From Cellulomonas sp. P24 (GTDB lineage Bacteria > Actinomycetota > Actinomycetes > Actinomycetales > Cellulomonadaceae), in contig NZ_JAJDFX010000002.1 in NCBI RefSeq assembly GCF_024704385.1, positions 1,550,001 to 1,614,000 on the forward strand: DNA of 64,000 nt. Direction: 5' to 3'. Shown here piece after piece: positions 56,609 to 64,000 of the stretch. The notes beneath the pieces were generated by a model. That model ran no database searches and was not told the origin of the DNA. It saw only the letters and a program-made list of their open reading frames with translations. Both the position numbers and the translations under genes were made by a program. Each line of letters opens with the position of its first letter. Within the stretch, counting starts at the first letter, position 1.

Positions 56609-57997
56609 TCAGCCGCCCACGGTCTCCCCGAGCTCGATCGCGACCATCTCCTCACGAGGCACGACCTTGATCCGCTCCCGCCCGTGCGGCGCCCCGAGGT
56701 TGCGCTCGTGCGCGTCCAGCAGCTCCCAGGCCGACCACTCGACCGGCCTCACCCCACGAGCGCGCAGCGCGTCCACGATCGCACCCGGGTCCCGCTCGGG
56801 TGCGGTGAGGACGACACCGCCGTCCGCGTCGGTGACGTCCTCGACGAGGTGCTTGATGGTCTCCGACGCGTCGGACTTCGTGTGCCCGATCAGCCCGACC
56901 GGTCCGCGCTTGATCCAGCCCGTGGTGTAGACGGCGGCGAGGTGCTCACCGCCGGGATCGACCACGCGACCCTCCCGGTTCGTGATCACCCCCGCGGCGT
57001 GGTCGAACGGGAGATCCGGCAGCGGGGACCCGAAGTACCCGACGGCGCGGTACACCGCCTGCACCGGCCAGTCGTGGAACTCGCCGGTGCCGGTCACCGA
57101 GCCGTCGCCGGTCAGCACCGTGCGCTCGGTGCGCAGACCGACCACGTGGCCGTCCTCGCCGAGGACCTCGGCGGGTCGGTGCAGGAAGTGCAGGTGGATG
57201 CGCCGGCTCGCGGTGCAGTCCTCCGGCTCCTTGAGCGTCCAGTCCGTGAGGGTCTTGACGACCTGCTTCGTCTGGTTCGACGAGTGGATCGCCGACATCG
57301 ACCCCTCGTCGAAGTCGAAGTCCTCGGGGTAGACGAGGACGTCGACGTCCGGCACGTGGCCGAGCTCGCGCAGCTCGAGCGGGGAGAACTTGACCTGCGC
57401 GGGCCCGCGCCTCGCGAAGACGTGGACGTCGGTGACGGGAGAACGCTTGAGGATCTCGTAGACGTTGCCCGGCACATCGGTCGGCAGGAGGTCGTCCGCA
57501 TGCTTGGCCAGGATGCGCGCGACGTCGAGCGCCACGTTGCCGGCGCCGAGGACGGCGACCTCGCGCGCCTCGAGGGGCCAGGTGCGCGGGACGTCGGGGT
57601 GCCCGTCGTACCAGGACACGAAGTCCGCGGCACCGTACGAGCCCTCGAGGTCGATGCCCGGGATCGGCAGCGCCGCGTCCCGGATCGCCCCCGTCGAGAA
57701 GATCACGGCGTCGTAGTACCGGCGCAGCTCGGCGAGCGTGATGTCCGTGCCGTAGTCGACGTTGGCCAGCAGCCGGATGTCCCCCCGCTCGAGGATCTTG
57801 TGCAGCGCGACGATGATCTGCTTGATCCGCGGGTGGTCCGGGGCCACGCCGTACCGTACGAGTCCGAACGGGGCGGGGAGCCGCTCGAACAGGTCGATGC
57901 TGACGTCGACGCCGGCCTTCGAGAGGATGTCGGCGGCGTAGATGCCCGCCGGGCCGGCTCCGACGATGGCGACGCGCAGAGGACCGAGGGTGCTCAC
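56609..57997 (-). CDS. fprA: NADPH-ferredoxin/adrenodoxin-type reductase
   Basis: Flavoprotein moving electrons between NADPH and ferredoxin. It has 462 aa: FAD loop [37 protein letters not shown] loop [34 protein letters not shown], and the late FAD contact [20 protein letters not shown]. Same architecture as mycobacterial FprA. GTG 57997 is chosen by homology; the open frame extends far upstream without homology. Confidence 0.94.
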   Translation of the reverse strand: MSTLGPLRVAIVGAGPAGIYAADILSKAGVDVSIDLFERLPAPFGLVRYGVAPDHPRIKQIIVALHKILERGDIRLLANVDYGTDITLAELRRYYDAVIFSTGAIRDAALPIPGIDLEGSYGAADFVSWYDGHPDVPRTWPLEAREVAVLGAGNVALDVARILAKHADDLLPTDVPGNVYEILKRSPVTDVHVFARRGPAQVKFSPLELRELGHVPDVDVLVYPEDFDFDEGSMSAIHSSNQTKQVVKTLTDWTLKEPEDCTASRRIHLHFLHRPAEVLGEDGHVVGLRTERTVLTGDGSVTGTGEFHDWPVQAVYRAVGYFGSPLPDLPFDHAAGVITNREGRVVDPGGEHLAAVYTTGWIKRGPVGLIGHTKSDASETIKHLVEDVTDADGGVVLTAPERDPGAIVDALRARGVRPVEWSAWELLDAHERNLGAPHGRERIKVVPREEMVAIELGETVGG

Positions 57998-58252
57998 GTG
58001 GGAGAGTGCCTTCCAGTTCCGGGAGACAGCCACGACGCGCAGTCGCGCGGTGGCCGTGCGGGCCCCGGTCCGGGTGCCTGTCGATGTGCGCAGTCGGCGA
58101 ACCGAACGCCCGCAGCGGGTGCTGCAGCCCAGTGTACGGCTGTGCGCACGGCGTACCCGGGGAACGCCCATCTGACGGAACGGGTACCGGGAACGTCCGA
58201 CACGATGCGGACAACATTCCGGACCGCGCCACCCGGACCGTACCGTCAGCGC

Positions 58253-59314
58253 ATGAGCGCAAGCGGGTCGACCCCGCGACGGACCCCCGGTCGGACCGGA
58301 CTCGCCCTCGGCCTGAGCGCTTACCTCATGTGGGGCGGGTTCCCGCTCTACTTCCCGCTCCTCGCTCCGGCGGGTTCGGTCGAGATCATCGCGCACCGGG
58401 TCGTCTGGTCCCTCGTGGTGTGCGCGGTCCTGCTCACGGCCACCCGTGGCTGGGGCCCGTTCGTCGCCGCGGTGCGTCACCGCCGCACCCTCGCGCTGCT
58501 CTCGCTCGGCGCGGCCCTGATCGCCGTGAACTGGCTCGTGTACGTCTACGCCGTGCTCTCCGACCAGGTCGTCGACGCCTCCCTCGGGTACTTCCTCAAC
58601 CCGCTCGTCACGGTCCTCCTCGCCGTCTTCGTGCTCGGCGAGCGCGTGCGACCGGTGCAGTGGGTCGCCCTCGGTTTCGGCGCGCTCGCGGTGGTCGTGA
58701 TCGTGATCGGCGTCGCCCGCCTGCCGTGGGTCGCCCTCACCCTGGCCACCTCGTTCGGCCTGTACGGGCTGATCAAGAACCGGGTGGGACGGACGGTGAA
58801 TGCGCTCGCGGGGCTCGGTGTCGAGACCGCCGTCCTGTTCCCGCTGGCGCTCGCCTACCTCGTGTGGTTGCAGGCGACGGGGACCGGGCACTTCACCGGG
58901 TACGGGTCCTGGCACGCCGTCGCCCTCATGTGCGCCGGGGTCCTGACGGCGACTCCGCTGCTGCTCTTCAGCGGCGCGGCCCGCCGCCTCCCGCTGCGCA
59001 CGATCGGCATGCTGCAGTACCTCACCCCGATGCTGCAGTTCATCCTCGGGCTCGTCGTCTTCCACGAGCAGATGCCGGCCGCGCGGTGGGCCGGCTTCGC
59101 GCTGGTCTGGGTAGCGCTCGTGATCCTCACGGTCGACGGGTTGCGCACCTCGCGGCTCGACCTGCTCGCGCAGCGCGCGGCGAACGGAGCACGGATCGAG
59201 GACTCTCCGGCTCTCGACCGCACGACCGGGAACGTCCCGCCCATCGACACCTCGACCGGCATCACGACCGGGGACGGCCCCGGGCCTGCGGTCGGTCCGT
59301 CCGTCAGGAGATGA
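58253..59314 (+). CDS. rarD: RarD/EamA-family transporter
   Basis: Ten-helix drug/metabolite-superfamily permease. It has 353 aa: LSAYLMWGGFPLYFPLLAPA, HRVVWSLVVCAVLL, NWLVYVYAVLSDQVVDASLGYFLNPL in family order, FGLYGLIKNRVGRTVNALAG, MLQYLTPMLQFILGLVVFHE. This is the RarD subgroup (linked to chloramphenicol sensitivity in E. coli); the substrate is unknown. A hydrophilic C-terminal tail of about 60 residues is extra. Its 3' end overlaps the convergent next gene by 11 nt. Confidence 0.9.
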   Translation: MSASGSTPRRTPGRTGLALGLSAYLMWGGFPLYFPLLAPAGSVEIIAHRVVWSLVVCAVLLTATRGWGPFVAAVRHRRTLALLSLGAALIAVNWLVYVYAVLSDQVVDASLGYFLNPLVTVLLAVFVLGERVRPVQWVALGFGALAVVVIVIGVARLPWVALTLATSFGLYGLIKNRVGRTVNALAGLGVETAVLFPLALAYLVWLQATGTGHFTGYGSWHAVALMCAGVLTATPLLLFSGAARRLPLRTIGMLQYLTPMLQFILGLVVFHEQMPAARWAGFALVWVALVILTVDGLRTSRLDLLAQRAANGARIEDSPALDRTTGNVPPIDTSTGITTGDGPGPAVGPSVRR

Positions 59315-59777
59315 CCGCACTCGCCAGGATCGTGCGGATCTCGTCGAGAACCTCGTCCGCCTGAGCCGCGGAGCACGTCCCGGTGAGCTGGATCGCGTCG
59401 GTCGCACCGTCGTGCTCGACGAGCACGACCCGGACCGACTGGACGAGCGTGCCGACCTCTGGATCGGTGAACCGGCCGTCGATCCACGACGACGGCCACC
59501 CGCCCAGCTCCCCGGAGCCCCGCGCCGACTCCACGTAGCCCGGCAACCCGGCGAAGGATCGCGACAGGGCCTCGTCCACCGGGGCAAGCGTGCTCCCGGG
59601 GTCGAGGCGGGCGATCGCCAGCACGATGTTCGCCCGGAAGGCACCCGGTCCGGAGTCCCGCACGAGCGCGAGCGGTGTCGTCGGGGTCCGCAACGGCGAC
59701 CACCGGTCGGCGTAGTGCAGCGAGATCGTCGGGTACCCCGGGAACTCCGGGCTCGGGTACGTCGCCTGACCGGCCAC
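59304..59777 (-). CDS. hypothetical protein, LpqN-like fold possible
   Basis: 157 aa, not recognised with certainty. The GTG at 59777 has GAGGAG 5-6 nt upstream. The pattern PGYPTISLHYADRWSPLRTP and the closing AAQADEVLDEIRTILASAVI recall the LpqN/PsbP-like fold seen in secreted actinobacterial proteins, but no signal peptide or lipobox is present, so it would be cytosolic. It lies 41 nt downstream of the polyprenyl synthase gene on the same strand and may share its transcript. Confidence 0.6.
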   Translation of the reverse strand: MAGQATYPSPEFPGYPTISLHYADRWSPLRTPTTPLALVRDSGPGAFRANIVLAIARLDPGSTLAPVDEALSRSFAGLPGYVESARGSGELGGWPSSWIDGRFTDPEVGTLVQSVRVVLVEHDGATDAIQLTGTCSAAQADEVLDEIRTILASAVIS

Positions 59778-59818
59778 GGTGCTCCTCGTCTCGACGGTTC
59801 GGGGGCAGCGCCCGGCTG

Positions 59819-60826
59819 TCAGGCCGAGCGATCGACGAGCGACTCGGCGAACGCGGCGAGCGCGTCCTTCACCGAGCCGGCCGGCAGCGGGGCGAGCAGC
59901 TCCACGGCCTCGTTCGCCCACCGCACGGCCTGTTCCCGGGTCTCGTCGACGACCGGGTGCGTCCGCAGCGCCGCGACTGCCTCGTCGAGAGCGGCGTCGG
60001 TCGAGAGGTCCGACTCGAGCAGCGCGACGAGGTCACGGTCGGCGGTGCTCGCGCCATCGGCACCGGCCCGCGCGCGCAGCAGCAGCGCCGGCATCGTGGG
60101 GACCCGTTCCCGCAGGTCGGTGCCGGGCGTCTTGCCGGTCATCGAGCCGGTGGAGGTCAGGTCGATCACGTCGTCGGCGAGCTGGAACGCCACGCCGATC
60201 TTCTCCCCGTACCCCGTCACGGTGCGGACGACCGATGACGGGCAGCCGGAGAACATCGCACCGAACATCGCCGAGGTGGCGATGAGCGAGGCCGTCTTGT
60301 CCGCGAGGACCTGCAGGTAGTGCGCGACGGCGTCCTCGCCGGGCCGGGGACCGACCGTCTCGTGGAGCTGACCGAGGCAGAGCCGCTCGAACGTGCTCGC
60401 CTGGATCCGCACCGCCTCCGGCCCGAGACCGGCGACCGTCGCGGACGCGCGCGCGAACAGCAGGTCACCGGTGAGGATCGCCACCGAGTTGCCCCACACC
60501 TCGTGTGCCGCCGGTGCCCCGCGCCGCAACGGCGCCGAGTCCATGACGTCGTCGTGGTACAGCGTCGCCAGGTGCGTGAGCTCGACGACGACCGCAGCGT
60601 CGAGCACCTCCGGCCGTTGACCGTCACCGAGCTGCGCCGTGAGCAACGTGATGAGCGGGCGCAGGCGCTTGCCACCGGCGTTGACCAGGTGGCGCGACGC
60701 CTCGTCGGCCAGGGCGTCCGCGTGACTCACCGAGTCGCGCAGCCGCTCCTCCACCAGCTGGAGCTTGGTGGTGAGCAGCTCGGCGAGCTCGGGGTCGGCG
60801 AGCGGGATGGCTGTCGGGGACGTCAC
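59819..60826 (-). CDS. all-trans polyprenyl diphosphate synthase
   Basis: Condenses IPP units to a long prenyl chain, probably the side chain of the menaquinone used by the neighbouring complex I. It has 335 aa: GGKRLRPLI, first Asp-rich motif DDVMD (92-96), second DDVID (218-222) preceded by FQLA. The residues 4 and 5 before the first motif are small (T, A), consistent with a long product. GTG start overlaps the nuoN stop (GTGA). Chain length is not determinable by eye. Confidence 0.93.
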   Translation of the reverse strand: MTSPTAIPLADPELAELLTTKLQLVEERLRDSVSHADALADEASRHLVNAGGKRLRPLITLLTAQLGDGQRPEVLDAAVVVELTHLATLYHDDVMDSAPLRRGAPAAHEVWGNSVAILTGDLLFARASATVAGLGPEAVRIQASTFERLCLGQLHETVGPRPGEDAVAHYLQVLADKTASLIATSAMFGAMFSGCPSSVVRTVTGYGEKIGVAFQLADDVIDLTSTGSMTGKTPGTDLRERVPTMPALLLRARAGADGASTADRDLVALLESDLSTDAALDEAVAALRTHPVVDETREQAVRWANEAVELLAPLPAGSVKDALAAFAESLVDRSA

Positions 60827-62442
60827 GAGATGAACTTCGCCGCCTGCTGCACCAGCTCGAGCACCGGCGACGGGAACACACCGAGCAGCACGGTGAGCGC
60901 CGCGCAGACCCCGATGACGACCCCGGTGAGGCGGCCCTTGACCACCGTCGTCCCGGCCGCGGCCGAGGCCTCCACGTCGTCCGTGAAGTACATCAGCACG
61001 ATGATCCGCACGTAGAAGAACACCGATGCCGCCGAGACGAGCACACCGACGACCGCCAGCGGGGCCGCACCACCGGACACCGCCGCCGAGAACACCGTGA
61101 ACTTCCCGATGAAGCCGGCCGTGAGCGGGATGCCCGCGAACGAGAGCAGGAACAGCGAGAAGGTCCCGGCGATCCACGGGTGCCGCCGCCCGAGCCCGGC
61201 CCACTGCGAGACATGGGTGGCCTCGCCGAGGACGGACTCGGTCTCGCCGGCGCCGGAGTCCCCGGCCGCACCGACCAGCACCGGCGCCGCCGCCTTCTCC
61301 CGCACGAGGGTCACGACGGCGAACCCGCCGACCGTCGCCGCCCCGTAGGCGAGCAGGTAGAACAGCACGCCCGAGATGCCCTTCTGGTCGAGGGACACGA
61401 CGCCTGTCAGCACGAACCCGGCGTGCGCGATCGACGAGTACGCCAGGATCCGCTTGACGTCCGTCTGCACGAGGGCGATCACGGTTCCGACGACCATCGT
61501 GAGGATCGCGACGCCCCACAGGGCCGGCCGCAGGTCCCAGACCAGGCCGGGCAGCACGACGTACACGATGCGGAGCATCGCCCCGAACGCCGCGATCTTG
61601 GTGCACGCAGCCATGAAGCCCGTGATGGGCGTCGGCGCGCCCTGGTACACGTCGGGGGTCCAGGAGTGGAACGGCACGGCGCCGACCTTGAAGAACAGCC
61701 CGACGAGGACGAGGGCGGCACCGGCATAGAGCAGAGGGTCCATGCCGGTGACGGTCCCGATCGCCGTCGCGATGTCCGACAGCCGGATCGACCCGGCGAA
61801 CCCGTACAGCAGGGCGGTGCCGAACAGGAAGAACGCCGACGCGTACGCCCCGAGCAGGAAGTACTTCATCGACGCCTCCTGCGACAGCAGACGACGCCGA
61901 CGCGCCAACCCGGTCAGCAGGTAGAGCGGGAGCGACAGGACCTCGAGCGCGACGAACAGCGTGAGCAGGTCACCCGCCGCGGGGAAGATCATCATGCCGC
62001 CGGTGGCGAAGAGCACCAGGGGGAAGACCTCGGTCTGGATGAGCCCCTTGCGCCGCGCCAGCTCCTCGTAGTCGGAACCGGGGACGCCTGCGGCCTGCGG
62101 GGAGAACGCGTCCTCGCCGTTGGTGCGGTCGGCGATGACGAGCAGCGACAGCAGCGCGAGCGCGGCGACCGCCCCCTGGATCACGAGGGCCGGTCCGTCG
62201 AGGATCATCGAGCCGCCGAGGACGACCGTGCCGCCCGTCGTCCGCACACCGTGCCACAGGAGGACGGTGGCGATCAGGGCGCCGACCAGTGCGACCAGCG
62301 AGAGCGAGAGCTGCACGGGCCGGCGCAGCCGCGCCGGGACGAACGCCTCGACGAGAACGCCGATCACGGCGGCACCGAGCACGAAGATGACCGGCGACAG
62401 CTGCGCCCAGTCGACGTGCGGGGCGGTGAAGGTCCCGGTCAC
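60823..62442 (-). CDS. nuoN: NADH-quinone oxidoreductase subunit N
   Basis: Proton-pumping antiporter-like subunit of complex I. It has 539 aa with about 14 helices: the conserved LFVALEVLSLPLYLLTGLAR, VGLFFKVGAVPFHSWTPDVY, LVQTDVKRILAYSSIAHAGF, and the terminal FSLFLLSFAGIPLTAGFIGK. A polar loop with GAAGDSGAGETESVL interrupts the later part. GTG start overlaps the nuoM stop. Confidence 0.97.
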   Translation of the reverse strand: MTGTFTAPHVDWAQLSPVIFVLGAAVIGVLVEAFVPARLRRPVQLSLSLVALVGALIATVLLWHGVRTTGGTVVLGGSMILDGPALVIQGAVAALALLSLLVIADRTNGEDAFSPQAAGVPGSDYEELARRKGLIQTEVFPLVLFATGGMMIFPAAGDLLTLFVALEVLSLPLYLLTGLARRRRLLSQEASMKYFLLGAYASAFFLFGTALLYGFAGSIRLSDIATAIGTVTGMDPLLYAGAALVLVGLFFKVGAVPFHSWTPDVYQGAPTPITGFMAACTKIAAFGAMLRIVYVVLPGLVWDLRPALWGVAILTMVVGTVIALVQTDVKRILAYSSIAHAGFVLTGVVSLDQKGISGVLFYLLAYGAATVGGFAVVTLVREKAAAPVLVGAAGDSGAGETESVLGEATHVSQWAGLGRRHPWIAGTFSLFLLSFAGIPLTAGFIGKFTVFSAAVSGGAAPLAVVGVLVSAASVFFYVRIIVLMYFTDDVEASAAAGTTVVKGRLTGVVIGVCAALTVLLGVFPSPVLELVQQAAKFIS

Positions 62443-63995
62443 TTCGCGCTCCCTTCCGAGGCGGTGGCATGGGAGGCAGGGACGTCGGTCATGCCGACCT
62501 GGACGAGCGACACCTTCGCCGGTTCACGGACCAGGTCGAGCGCCGGGGCCGGGTAGAACCCGAACACCAGCATCAGCGCGATCAGCGGGGCGACCACCCA
62601 GATCTCACGACCGGAGAGGTCCGGTGTCGACGCGAGCTCGTCACGCACCGGCCCGGTGAACACCCGCTGGTAGGTCAGCAGGATGTACAGCGCCGCGAGC
62701 ACCACACCGACCGAGGCCACGATCGCGGCCGGGTGCGAGCGACCGAAGCTGCCGACCAGCACCATGAACTCGGAGATGAACGGTGACAGCCCCGGCAGCG
62801 CGAGCGCGGAGAGCCCGACGGTGAGGAACGTGCCGGCCAGCACCGGGGTGACCTTCTGCAGCCCGCCGAAGTCCGCGACGGACCGCGACCCACCACGCCG
62901 GACGATCAGGAACCCGGCGAGCAGGAACAGCGCCCCGGTCGACAGCCCGTGGTTGACCATGTAGAACGACGACCCGGCGATCCCGACCGACGTGAACGTG
63001 AAGATGCCCAGCACGATGAAGCCGAAGTGCGAGACCGACGTGTAGGCGATCAGCCGCAGGAGGTCCTTCTGACCGATCGCGAGGAGTGCGCCGTACACGA
63101 TCGACACGACGGCGAGGACCACCACGAACGGCGCCGCCCAGCGGGAGGCGTGCGGGAACAGCGGCAGGCAGAGCGTGAGCATCCCGAACGTGCCGACCTT
63201 GTCGAGCACGCCGACGAGCAGCACCGACGTCCCGACGGGTGCCTGCTCCGCCGCGTCGGGCAACCAGGTGTGCACCGGGAACATCGGAGCCTTGATCGCG
63301 AACGCCAGGAAGAACCCGGCGAAGAGCAGCCGTTCCGTGGTCGTGGACATCGTCAGCCCGACGAGGTGGTCCGTCAGGAAGCCCTGAGGTCCGCCCGGAC
63401 CCTGGTAGTACAGGCCGATCACGGCCGCCAGCATGACCAGGCCACCGGTGAGGGAGAAGATCAGGAACTTGACCGCGGCGTAGCGTCGCTGGGCGCCGCC
63501 GAAGGACCCGATCATGAAGTACACCGGGATCAGCATCGCCTCGAACAGCAGGTAGAAGAAGAACACGTCACGCGCGGCGAACACGGCCACGATGAACGCC
63601 TCGAGCACGAGCACGAGCGCGAGGTAGCTCGGCAGCCGCGGTCCCGGGCCGGAGCCGTCGGCCCCGTGCTCCTTCCACGCCGCGAGCACGACGACGGGCA
63701 CGAGCACGAGGGACATGAGGATCAGCGCGAGACCGACACCGTCGACACCGACCGCGTAGCTCACGCCGATCGCCGGGATCCACGAGTGCGTCTCGACCAG
63801 CTGGTGGACACCTGCCGTGCTCATGTCGAAGTGCGTCAACGTCACGACACCGAGCGCGAGCTCGAGCAGCGTGAAGCCCAGCGCCACCTGTCGCGCCTTG
63901 CTGCGCACCGAGGCGGGCAGCAGCGCGACGGTCACGGCCCCGAGCAACGGGAACACGATGAGCGCCGTCAGCCACGGAAAGCTAGAGGGTTGCAT
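62439..63995 (-). CDS. nuoM: NADH-quinone oxidoreductase subunit M
   Basis: Antiporter-like subunit of complex I. It has 518 aa with about 14 helices: YLLFEAMLIPVYFMIGSFGG, FFLAFAIKAPMFPVHTWLPD, IAYTSVSHFGFIVLGIFTFT, GLSALALPGLSPFISEFMVL. It appears complete, with the ATG 5 nt from the window edge; upstream nuoL would lie outside. It is coupled to nuoN by GTGA. Confidence 0.97.
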   Translation of the reverse strand: MQPSSFPWLTALIVFPLLGAVTVALLPASVRSKARQVALGFTLLELALGVVTLTHFDMSTAGVHQLVETHSWIPAIGVSYAVGVDGVGLALILMSLVLVPVVVLAAWKEHGADGSGPGPRLPSYLALVLVLEAFIVAVFAARDVFFFYLLFEAMLIPVYFMIGSFGGAQRRYAAVKFLIFSLTGGLVMLAAVIGLYYQGPGGPQGFLTDHLVGLTMSTTTERLLFAGFFLAFAIKAPMFPVHTWLPDAAEQAPVGTSVLLVGVLDKVGTFGMLTLCLPLFPHASRWAAPFVVVLAVVSIVYGALLAIGQKDLLRLIAYTSVSHFGFIVLGIFTFTSVGIAGSSFYMVNHGLSTGALFLLAGFLIVRRGGSRSVADFGGLQKVTPVLAGTFLTVGLSALALPGLSPFISEFMVLVGSFGRSHPAAIVASVGVVLAALYILLTYQRVFTGPVRDELASTPDLSGREIWVVAPLIALMLVFGFYPAPALDLVREPAKVSLVQVGMTDVPASHATASEGSAK

Positions 63996-64000
63996 GGTTC

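Noticed and set aside
57998-59644. Extension of the fprA frame far upstream, antisense to rarD
   Set aside because: No homology upstream of [13 protein letters not shown]. The extension is antisense to a clear ten-helix permease.

Overview
The window is high-GC DNA with very frequent GTG starts, terminators that are long GC stems without U-tracts, an actinobacterial rpoBC, an FprA-type ferredoxin reductase, HadA/HadB-like dehydratases beside murB, and an nuoM-nuoN-polyprenyl synthase block. Together these point to an actinobacterium, most likely order Micrococcales and close to Cellulomonas. The genus is an inference from gene content and order. No plasmid, phage, IS element or CRISPR array is visible. 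This is core chromosome with small lineage-specific insertions.

Positions 1-35,480 (all minus except one gene) hold the fused ribosomal and transcription super-cluster. Transcribed right to left it runs tRNA-Trp, secE, nusG, rplK, rplA; then rplJ, rplL behind an L10-type leader; rpoB, rpoC; rpsL, rpsG, fusA, tuf; then S10-spc-alpha from rpsJ to rplQ, with secY, adk, map and infA embedded. It ends in a VanY-like D,D-carboxypeptidase and truA, cut by the window edge, with a ROK polyphosphate-glucokinase-like gene inserted on the plus strand. Terminator-like hairpins lie after rplA, rplL, rpoC, tuf, rplO and rplQ, and promoter-like motifs lie before rplJ, rpoB, rpsL, rpsJ and infA. Three genes normally in this cluster (rpsN, rpmJ, rpsD) are absent from their usual places. 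The map gene is split by a one-base frameshift in a C6 run. A compact hairpin of 26 nt with one difference is shared by the rpsL and rpsJ leaders.

Positions 35,500-47,000 form an accessory block: an aspartate-type aminotransferase, an ABC-2 exporter pair, a translationally coupled trio (exported Thr/Ser/Pro-rich protein, histidine kinase, response regulator), a frameshifted exported Gln/Thr-rich protein, an adenosine-deaminase family enzyme, a membrane protein plus short GntR regulator with a clear palindromic operator, and an ECF sigma factor with its membrane partner.

Positions 47,000-54,000 hold a secreted I36-like protein behind a perfect CRP-type box, murB, two paralogous MFS transporters divergent from a LacI regulator with twin palindromic operators, and hadB/hadA. 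Positions 54,000-64,000 hold tRNA-Met, tRNA-Thr and tRNA-Tyr, YbjQ and YajQ proteins, htpX, fprA, rarD, a hypothetical, a polyprenyl diphosphate synthase, nuoN and nuoM.
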